6,464 nucleotides of DNA from Candidatus Aquidulcis frankliniae (GTDB lineage Bacteria > Chloroflexota > Limnocylindria > Limnocylindrales > Limnocylindraceae): assembly GCA_009925905.1 (NCBI GenBank), contig RFPZ01000065.1:1-6464 (forward strand), in the 5' to 3' direction. A program made the translations under genes and the position numbers. Positions within the stretch are counted from its first letter, which is position 1, and each line of letters starts with the position of its first letter. Of the stretch, positions 1 through 6,464 are shown in pieces. The notes beneath the pieces were generated by a model. That model was not told where the DNA came from, did not search any database, and saw nothing but the letters and a program-made list of their open reading frames with translations.

Positions 1-248
1 CCGTAGCCGGGGTGAATGGCGTCGCAGCCGGTCGCGAGCGCCGCCGAGATCACCGCGGGTGCGGAGAGGTAGCTTCGCTTGGCGTCCGCGGGACCAATGC
101 AGATCGCCTCGTCGGCAACGAGCACGGCGCGCGATTCGCGGTCGGCCTCGCTGTAGGCAACCACCGCTTCGATGCCGAGCTGGCGACAGGCGCGCAGAAT
201 GCGCAGCGCAATCTCTCCGCGGTTGGCAATGAGCACGCGCTTGATCAC
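1..248 (-). CDS. accC: Biotin carboxylase AccC, N-terminal part (cut by window edge)
   Basis: This is the start of the biotin carboxylase subunit of acetyl-CoA carboxylase, which uses ATP and bicarbonate to carboxylate biotin on a carrier protein in the cytoplasm. Only 82 codons are visible. The translation opens MIKRVLIANRGEIALRILRA, the signature N-terminus of the family, and continues through ADEAICIGPA (about residues 45-54) to AIHPGY at the edge, which would continue as HPGYGFLSEN in a normal member. The GTG start at 248-246 overlaps the accB TGA stop (GTGA, 4 nt) and has a GAGGGG five bases upstream (254-259), so translation is probably coupled to accB. Nothing in the visible part is degenerate. 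The ATP-grasp domain and active site lie outside, so intactness cannot be judged. A related carboxylase of the pyruvate or acyl-CoA type is possible, but the neighbours favour AccC. Confidence 0.93.
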   Translation of the reverse strand, partial: MIKRVLIANRGEIALRILRACRQLGIEAVVAYSEADRESRAVLVADEAICIGPADAKRSYLSAPAVISAALATGCDAIHPGY

Positions 249-715
249 AGCTTCCCCTCACCAACGGACTCAAGCAGGAAGAGCTCTTGGCCGTACTCGA
301 CGGGGTCGCCAGTGGCGCAGCGCAGTTTCGCCACGATGCCGCCGTGATCGGTACGAACTTCCACAGCGACGCCGAGCACATCGACGGTCGCAACGAGTGA
401 GCCCTTGGCCACCTTGCCGCCAACGTGAATATCGGGAGCGAGTTTTACAAAGCCAACTGCGGTCGAGCGCACCGGATGGCGTCGCTCATCGGCGACACTC
501 GGTGCGGCAGCGGCGGCCGCGGGCGTTCCTCCGCGCGGAGCGCTAGGAGCAGGTGCGGCGGCAACTGGGGCACCAAGATCCTCGGCGCGTACGCGCACAA
601 TCGCGCCATCCCGCTCAATCTCGATTTCTCCGAGACCCGTCTCGTGCAGGCGCTCAACGAGCACTGGGACAAGAGAGTCAAGAAGTTCGCCGAGTCGTTC
701 GGTATTCTGTGGCAT
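245..715 (-). CDS. accB: AccB-like biotin carboxyl carrier domain protein lacking the biotinyl lysine
   Basis: This 156-residue protein has the layout of bacterial BCCP. Residues 1-47 form a helix-plus-strand N-terminus (LLDSLVPVLVERLHETGLGE, then IEIERDGAIVRVRAED). Residues 48-74 are an Ala/Pro-rich flexible linker, and residues 79-150 a biotinyl-like domain (HPVRS, VGGKVAKGSLV, then GDPVEYGQELFLLES). In a normal BCCP the hairpin between these blocks reads EAMKMMNEI, and its lysine carries biotin. Here it is VDVLGVAVEV (111-120), with Gly115 at the lysine position and no lysine between K104 and K130. The reading frame is open and well conserved on both sides, so a frameshift is unlikely. As written it cannot be biotinylated at the usual site. 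It may be a structural or regulatory subunit like plant BADC proteins, or a pseudo-carrier working beside a true BCCP encoded elsewhere. The ATG at 715 follows the accDA stop by 3 nt, and the 3' end overlaps accC by 4 nt. AccB-type fold is confident; carrier function is doubtful. Confidence 0.82.
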   Translation of the reverse strand: MPQNTERLGELLDSLVPVLVERLHETGLGEIEIERDGAIVRVRAEDLGAPVAAAPAPSAPRGGTPAAAAAAPSVADERRHPVRSTAVGFVKLAPDIHVGGKVAKGSLVATVDVLGVAVEVRTDHGGIVAKLRCATGDPVEYGQELFLLESVGEGKL

Positions 716-718
716 CAG

Positions 719-2446
<1,728 letters not shown>

Positions 2447-2447
2447 G

Positions 2448-2472
2448 ACCCCTCCCTTAGAAGGGAGATGGT
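2448..2472 (-). promoter_or_regulatory. Hairpin holding the accDA ribosome binding site
   Basis: On the coding strand the gap between birA and accDA contains CTCCCT-TCTA-AGGGAG, a perfect 6-bp stem (2462-2467 with 2452-2457) around a 4-nt loop. It can be extended by an outer ACC/GGT pairing after a small internal loop. The 3' arm plus the following Gs (2449-2457) is the purine-rich Shine-Dalgarno of accDA, ending a few bases before its ATG at 2446. When folded, the site would be hidden. The birA stop (2480-2478) lies 6 nt from the outer stem, so a ribosome ending birA would open the hairpin. There is no T-run, so it does not look like a terminator. Confidence 0.5.
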
Positions 2473-2477
2473 ACCCG

Positions 2478-3296
2478 CTACGGGGTGGCGATTCGCACGA
2501 CCTTGGTCACCTCGCCCGCCAAAATGGCACGCTCCGTGCCGTTCACGCTCAGAATCAGGGCCCCCGAGGCTCCGTCGTGCCCGACCACGATCCCCGTGAC
2601 GATCTCCCCCGCCGCCACCTCAAGGTCCACGGTGCAGCCCTCGAGCAACTGCCGAGCACGCCAGCTGGCCACGTCGAACCGTCCCGACGCCAGGGCACCG
2701 AGACGCCCCTCAAGCCGCGCCACCGTATCCATAAAGAGCGCCTCGCGATCAATCGGTCGCCCCGTGGCGATCTCCAAACTTGTTGCGGTGGCCGCCAGGG
2801 CCGGGTCAAGCTTCGACACGTCGCCGCGCACGTTCAGCCCCAGACCAACAATCAACCAGGCGTTCTCACTCCCCGCATCGCCCGCCTCAGCCAAGACGCC
2901 ACCAACCTTGCGGAAGCTGCGCGTCACGCCCCCCTCAATATTGCGAACCACCAGATCGTTCGGCCACTTCAGGCCGACGGTACCGATCTGCATGCCGGCG
3001 GCATCTTCAATGGCGTCGGCAACCGCGAGTGAGAACTCGACAGCTACGCGCCACCAACGATCGGCAGCACCAGGAAGTGGCGAGCCGGCACCGGCGCGCA
3101 GTGCAAGGCTCATCAACAAGCCGGTGCCTGGTGCGTCGAGCCAGGTGCGACCGCGGCGACCGCGACCAGCCGTTTGTGTGTCGGCGCGAATCAGGAGTGG
3201 CGTATCGGCGGCAACGAGCCCCGCAGCAAGTCGCTCACGTGCAACGTCGTTGGTTGAGCCAACCTCGGTGAGTCGCTCAACAACAATCTGTGTCAG
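2478..3296 (-). CDS. birA: Biotin-protein ligase (BirA without DNA-binding domain), probable CTG start
   Basis: This enzyme activates biotin as biotinyl-AMP and attaches it to the lysine of carrier proteins. With the proposed start it has 272 residues. Family signatures are TEVGSTNDVA (10-19), the biotinyl-AMP loop GRGRRGR (44-50), KWPND (110-114), the catalytic-lysine stretch KVGGVLAE (130-137) and GLGLNV (151-156). The C-terminal 60 or so residues (CTVDLEVAAGEIVTGIVVGH onward) fit the small SH3-like domain. No N-terminal helix-turn-helix is present, so it should be a ligase and not a biotin-operon repressor. No ATG, GTG or TTG occurs in frame between an upstream stop near 3336-3338 and the TTG at 3119, which lies after GRGRRGR. 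CTG at 3296 sits 8 nt after AGGAG and 5 nt after the lysC stop, and gives a normal N-terminus. Lying just before acc genes fits its role, but the next AccB lacks the target lysine. Identity is very sure; the start codon is moderately sure. Confidence 0.92.
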   Translation of the reverse strand: MTQIVVERLTEVGSTNDVARERLAAGLVAADTPLLIRADTQTAGRGRRGRTWLDAPGTGLLMSLALRAGAGSPLPGAADRWWRVAVEFSLAVADAIEDAAGMQIGTVGLKWPNDLVVRNIEGGVTRSFRKVGGVLAEAGDAGSENAWLIVGLGLNVRGDVSKLDPALAATATSLEIATGRPIDREALFMDTVARLEGRLGALASGRFDVASWRARQLLEGCTVDLEVAAGEIVTGIVVGHDGASGALILSVNGTERAILAGEVTKVVRIATP

Positions 3297-3301
3297 AGCA
3301 A

Positions 3302-4555
3302 CTACTCCTCGTCGACGGGGTCGGGCGTCGCCAAGTCAAACGCATCGTGCAGCGCCTGCAGTGCGCGCGGTGCGTCGGATTCGCTCACGATGCAGGTAAT
3401 GCGAATCTCCGAAGTCGAGATCATCTGAATGTTGATCTTCGCGTCGGCGAGTGTGCCGAACATGCGCGCGGCGTAGCCTGGCGCATTCTGAATGCCCGCA
3501 CCAACAATGGAGACCTTTGCCACGCTCTCGTCAATCTCGAGTGCGCGCGCGCCAATTGCGGCACGGATCTGTTCCAGCACTGGGCGTGCGGCGGCAAGGT
3601 CAACGCGCGAGGTGGTGAATGAGAGGTCGGTGGTGCCGTCGTGCGAAACGTTCTGCACGATCATGTCGACGTTGATGTTCGCCGCCGAGAGCGGATCAAA
3701 CACCGAGCGCGCGATGCCGGGCTTGTCGGGCACGGCGACCATGGTCACCTTCGCCACCTTCGTATCGGCCGCGAGGCCGCGAACCTTATTGCGCTTCTCC
3801 ACCTGCGTATCCTCCTTGATCACCGTTCCTGGGTGCTCCTCAAATGAGCTGAGCACCTCAATTGCCACGTCATTGACCCAGCCAAGCTCCACGGCACGGG
3901 TCTGCATCACCTGCGCCCCCTGGTTGGCGAGCTCCAGCATCTCCTCGTACCCCACCACCGAGAGCTGCCGGGCGGCAGGCACGGCACGAGGGTCGGCGGT
4001 GTACACCCCACGCACGTCGGTGAAGATCTGACAGCGATCGGCACCCAGGGCCGCAGCCAACGCCACCGCCGAGGTATCGGAGCCGCCACGGCCGAGGGTT
4101 GTCGTCTCGGACCCGTCGCTTACCCCTTGGAACCCGGCCACGATCACCACTCGGCCAGCGTCAAGTTCCGTCCGCACTCGGCGAGGCTCGATGCCGGCGA
4201 TGCGCCCCTTGCCGTAGGTGCCATCGGCGCTGATGCCAGCCTGGGCGCCGCTCAGTGACACCGCATCGGTGCCGCGCGCAATGAGCGCCATGGCGAGCAG
4301 TGCCGCTGCTTGAATCTCACCCGTGGCGAGCAGTGCATCTTGCTCTCGCGCACTCGGCAGTGCGCCACCCGTTACCGACGAAGCAAGTGCGAGCAGATCG
4401 TCGGTGGTGTCGCCCATCGCGGAGACGACTGCGACAACGTCGAATCCGGCGGCGCGATCGCGGGCAGTGCGCGCAACAACGGCGGCGATGCGCTCAACGG
4501 AGCCGACCGAACTCCCGCCGTACTTCTGAACGAGCAGCTTCGACGACGCGGTCAC
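3302..4555 (-). CDS. lysC: Aspartokinase, monofunctional, with two C-terminal ACT domains
   Basis: Aspartokinase phosphorylates aspartate with ATP, the first step toward lysine, threonine and methionine. The 417-residue length is normal for the monofunctional alpha type. The kinase domain shows KYGGSSVGS (11-19), FQGVSDGSETTTLGRGGSDT (142-161) and TDVRGVYTADPR (179-190). The last of these usually reads TDVDGVYT, so Arg182 replaces the common Asp. The regulatory part has two ACT modules, around VAVPDKPGIARSVF (273-286) with ANINVDMIVQNVS (292-304), and around VSIVGAGIQNAPGYAARMF (348-366) with AKINIQMISTSEIRI (372-386). There is no homoserine dehydrogenase domain. The ACT pair implies feedback control by lysine and/or threonine, though effector choice cannot be read here. 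The GTG start at 4555 overlaps the thrB stop (GTGA) and follows GGAG by 4 nt. The gene ends in an acidic tail whose codons double as the birA ribosome binding site. Confidence 0.96.
   Translation of the reverse strand: MTASSKLLVQKYGGSSVGSVERIAAVVARTARDRAAGFDVVAVVSAMGDTTDDLLALASSVTGGALPSAREQDALLATGEIQAAALLAMALIARGTDAVSLSGAQAGISADGTYGKGRIAGIEPRRVRTELDAGRVVIVAGFQGVSDGSETTTLGRGGSDTSAVALAAALGADRCQIFTDVRGVYTADPRAVPAARQLSVVGYEEMLELANQGAQVMQTRAVELGWVNDVAIEVLSSFEEHPGTVIKEDTQVEKRNKVRGLAADTKVAKVTMVAVPDKPGIARSVFDPLSAANINVDMIVQNVSHDGTTDLSFTTSRVDLAAARPVLEQIRAAIGARALEIDESVAKVSIVGAGIQNAPGYAARMFGTLADAKINIQMISTSEIRITCIVSESDAPRALQALHDAFDLATPDPVDEE
3304..3308 (-). promoter_or_regulatory. Shine-Dalgarno of birA, deciding a CTG start
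   Basis: The last codons of lysC, GAG-GAG-TAG, supply an AGGAG motif. Eight bases later comes CTG (3296-3294), the only codon one step from ATG at proper spacing in the birA frame. The nearer TTG after the lysC stop is in another frame and meets TGA two codons later. An in-frame ATT at 3287 is 17 nt from the motif, too far for a good start. Confidence 0.6.
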
Positions 4556-5580
4556 TTCACTCCGACCGAACGAAGGATGCGTACCCCCTCTTGGTCGACC
4601 TCAATCTGTTCCGCATGTCCGCCAACACCGGTCTCGGCGGCGACGGCATCGAGCGCCGCGATCACTGCGGCGATGCCGTCATCGCCGCGCTCGTCATCCA
4701 CGATCGCCAACACCGCAGAGCCGGAGCCAGCGAGGCAGGCACTGGTCGCGCCAGCGTTGAGTGCGGCGGCGAAGATCTTCGGGAGCGCCGTGTACTTCTT
4801 GATGCGGTACGGCTGATGTACGCGATCGTCGGAGAGGATGGCAAATCCAGCAACCTCACCCGCCTCGAGTGCGGTAATGCCGAGTGCGAGGCGCGAGGCG
4901 TTGTGCACCGCGTCGTCGATCGGCACGATCTTTGGCAACACGGCGCGCATCACACTCGTTTCAAAGCGCACGTCGGGAATGAGCACCACCGGGATCGCAT
5001 CGTGCGGCACATGAATGATGCGCGCCGTGAGGACACCGTTTGCGCGACCACTCGCCACACAGCCGCCGAAGATCGCCGCGGCCACGTTGTCGGGGTGCCC
5101 CTCGATCTCATCAGCGGCCGCAAAGAGACGGTCAGTGAGTGGATCGCTAAACGACTCGAAGCAAGCGCCACTTGCGCCAGAAGCGCCGGCAGCAGTACCC
5201 GTAAGTGCGGCACCAGCGAATAGGCCCCCAACAATCGCCGCGGCGGAAGAGCCCAAGCCGCGTGAAAGCGGAATGGTGTTGACCGCCGTGACGGCAAGGT
5301 CAAGCGCATCGGCACCGGTGACGCCCGCAATCGAGAGGCCGCGGTACACCGCGTCGAGCGCCATGTTCGTGCGGTTGGGCGCCAGCTCCTCGGCACCCTC
5401 GCCCGAGGCGCCATAGGTGACCGTGCCCTTGCCCGAGGCGGCAATGCCCGTGACCTGCACGGTGAGTTCGTTGGTCATCTCAAGGGCGAGGCCGAGCACG
5501 TCGTAGCCAGCACCAAGATTCGCCACGGTGGCGGGCACCGCTACGGTGACCGATCGACCGACCAGAGCCTCTGCCTTCAT
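4552..5580 (-). CDS. thrB: Homoserine kinase (GHMP family)
   Basis: Homoserine kinase converts homoserine to O-phosphohomoserine, the substrate of the neighbouring threonine synthase. With the chosen ATG (5580) it has 342 residues. GHMP-kinase motifs are present: PATVANLGAGYDVLGLAL (16-33), the phosphate-binding loop PLSRGLGSSAAA (104-115), EIEGHPDNVA (158-167), RVHQPYR (253-259, substrate side) and CLAGSGSA (282-289, motif 3). Between residues about 126 and 147 there is a Gly/Ala/Ser-rich stretch (TGTAAGASGASGACFESFSD) longer than usual in the lid region before the EIEGHPDNVA helix. It is probably a surface loop. An in-frame TTG at 5607 would overlap thrC, but the ATG at 5580 is placed right after AAGGAGG and gives the standard N-terminus. 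The gap to thrC is 20 nt, and the 3' end overlaps lysC by 4 nt. Identity is firm. Confidence 0.95.
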   Translation of the reverse strand: MKAEALVGRSVTVAVPATVANLGAGYDVLGLALEMTNELTVQVTGIAASGKGTVTYGASGEGAEELAPNRTNMALDAVYRGLSIAGVTGADALDLAVTAVNTIPLSRGLGSSAAAIVGGLFAGAALTGTAAGASGASGACFESFSDPLTDRLFAAADEIEGHPDNVAAAIFGGCVASGRANGVLTARIIHVPHDAIPVVLIPDVRFETSVMRAVLPKIVPIDDAVHNASRLALGITALEAGEVAGFAILSDDRVHQPYRIKKYTALPKIFAAALNAGATSACLAGSGSAVLAIVDDERGDDGIAAVIAALDAVAAETGVGGHAEQIEVDQEGVRILRSVGVK

Positions 5581-5584
5581 GACG

Positions 5585-5591
5585 CCTCCTT
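5585..5591 (-). promoter_or_regulatory. Strong Shine-Dalgarno of thrB
   Basis: The coding strand reads AAGGAGG, four bases before the ATG at 5580. It favours this start over the in-frame TTG at 5607, which would add nine residues and overlap the thrC stop. Confidence 0.8.
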
Positions 5592-5600
5592 CGCTACTTG

Positions 5601-6464
5601 CTACCAACCGAGCGCGCGGCGAACGCCGGCGACCGTTGCATCTGACGTGCGAATCTCACCAATGAGACGCGACGCGGTGTCGGGGTCCTTTAGGCCGAAG
5701 CCCGTCATCACGGCAACAATGCGCTGCGATCCATCAATAGAACCGTCGGCGATAGCGTTGCGCAGTCCGGCAATTGGTGCGGCGCAGGCTGGCTCCACGA
5801 AGATGCCGCCCAGGCGAATGATGTCGGCCTGCGCGCGCAGGATCTCGTCGTCGGTCACGGCGCGAATCATGCCGCCCGACTCGTCGCGCGCCGCAATCGC
5901 CAGATCCCACGACGCGGGCTTGCCGATGCGAATCGCCGTAGCGACCGTCTCAGGGTTAACGACGGGCGCACCAGAGACAAACGGCGCGGCGCCCGCTGCC
6001 TGGAAGCCAGCCATGCGCGGTCGGCGCTTGGTGCTGCCAATGCGCACCGCGTCGGTGAAGCCGCGCCAGTAGGCGCTGATGTTGCCGGCGTTGCCAACGG
6101 GGAGCGCCAACACGTCGGGGGCGTCGCCAAGGTCGGCGATGATCTCGTGTGCGGCAGTGGCTTGTCCGGCAATGCGATGTGGATTGATGGAGTTCACGAT
6201 CTCCACCCCACCACCACCGGCACCGAGCTCGCGCACGATCTCGAGCGCGTCGTCGAAGTTGCCATCAATCGAGATGACCTTTGCGCCTGCCGCAAACGCC
6301 TGGAGCAACTTGCCGGCAGCGATCTTGCCCGAGGGGAGCAACACGATCGCTTCGAGTCCCGCAGCGGCGGCGTAGGCCGCGGCCGATGCCGAAGTGTTGC
6401 CGGTGCTAGCGCAGACCACGGCACGCGCGCCCGACTCCGCCGCCTTGGCAACCGCCACCACCAT
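5601..6464 (-). CDS. thrC: Threonine synthase, N-terminus cut by window edge
   Basis: Threonine synthase is a PLP enzyme that turns O-phosphohomoserine into threonine. The visible 287 residues begin at MVVAVAKAAESGA, which in the family follows the SFKDRG motif carrying the PLP lysine. That lysine and some 60 N-terminal residues should therefore lie just beyond the right edge, and the first ATG is internal, not the start. Visible motifs are CASTGNTSASAAAYAA (18-33, substrate/PLP binding), NSINPHRIAGQ (91-101), LPVGNAGNISAYWRG (120-134, cofactor phosphate loop) and VEPACAAPIAGL (222-233). Near the end comes MTGFGLKDPDTA (254-265), where related enzymes often have TG(H/N)GLKDP. The overall length matches the short (about 350-residue) bacterial class. 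It ends with TAG 20 nt before thrB. The thrC-thrB-lysC order suggests homoserine dehydrogenase may lie further upstream, outside this window. Confidence 0.95.
   Translation of the reverse strand: MVVAVAKAAESGARAVVCASTGNTSASAAAYAAAAGLEAIVLLPSGKIAAGKLLQAFAAGAKVISIDGNFDDALEIVRELGAGGGGVEIVNSINPHRIAGQATAAHEIIADLGDAPDVLALPVGNAGNISAYWRGFTDAVRIGSTKRRPRMAGFQAAGAAPFVSGAPVVNPETVATAIRIGKPASWDLAIAARDESGGMIRAVTDDEILRAQADIIRLGGIFVEPACAAPIAGLRNAIADGSIDGSQRIVAVMTGFGLKDPDTASRLIGEIRTSDATVAGVRRALGW

Noticed and set aside
2448..2472. Intrinsic terminator between birA and accDA
   Set aside because: The hairpin is short, lacks a following T-run and contains the accDA ribosome binding site, so it is better read as a translation-control element.
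2478..3119. birA starting at TTG 3119 (213 residues)
   Set aside because: It would remove the GSTN and GRGRRGR motifs needed for biotinyl-AMP formation, which are clearly encoded in frame upstream.
4300..5223. Plus-strand open frame of 307 codons opposite lysC and thrB
   Set aside because: Arg/His-rich shadow of conserved kinase genes; no motif supports it.
5581..5607. TTG at 5607 as thrB start
   Set aside because: It would overlap thrC and lacks a well-spaced ribosome binding site, whereas the ATG at 5580 follows AAGGAGG and gives the usual N-terminus.

Overview
The window is a gene-dense, high-GC bacterial segment in which all seven recognisable genes lie on the minus strand and are read from the right edge to the left. 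In order of transcription they are thrC (threonine synthase, 5' end cut by the window edge), thrB (homoserine kinase), lysC (aspartokinase), birA (biotin-protein ligase), a fused accD-accA carboxyltransferase gene, an accB-like gene and accC (biotin carboxylase, only its first 82 codons). Gaps run from a 4-nt overlap to 31 nt, so this is probably one operon or the middle of one. No RNA gene, mobile element, CRISPR array or non-coding stretch over 31 nt is seen. GTG starts inside GTGA stop/start overlaps, small gaps and high GC fit a compact genome. The fused accDA and the gene order are compatible with Chloroflexota-like or other high-GC, non-proteobacterial lineages, but this assignment is a guess from memory and not shown by the sequence.

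Right half (3302-6464): thrC, thrB and lysC form an aspartate-family module. Aspartokinase makes aspartyl phosphate at the start of the threonine/lysine/methionine branch, and homoserine kinase and threonine synthase do the last two steps to threonine. All three carry their expected motifs as far as they can be seen. The PLP-binding lysine of thrC should lie just outside the window.

Left half (1-3296): birA, accDA, accB and accC look like a fatty-acid-synthesis acetyl-CoA carboxylase (ACC) module, but two of the subunits are not canonical. The AccB-like protein has a clear biotinyl-domain fold pattern, yet the hairpin that should carry the biotinylated lysine (usually A/V-M-K-M) reads VDVLGVAVEV, with glycine at the lysine position. 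The AccD half of the fusion keeps its four-cysteine zinc finger and the SGGARMQEG loop, but then loses the expected second half (DPTTGGV-ASFA and GFAGPRVI regions). In its place is a roughly 80-residue Gly/Ala/Pro-rich, partly uncharged segment leading into an intact AccA half. Both changes are in frame and without stop codons. The AccB change recalls plant BADC proteins, lysine-less BCCP relatives that regulate plastid ACC. The window may therefore encode a remodelled or regulatory ACC-like complex, which is an inference.

Two expression signals stand out. birA has no in-frame ATG, GTG or TTG before its essential GRGRRGR motif and most likely starts at a CTG placed 8 nt after an AGGAG. The ribosome binding site of accDA lies within a small perfect hairpin in the 31-nt birA-accDA gap, which could make accDA translation depend on birA translation.
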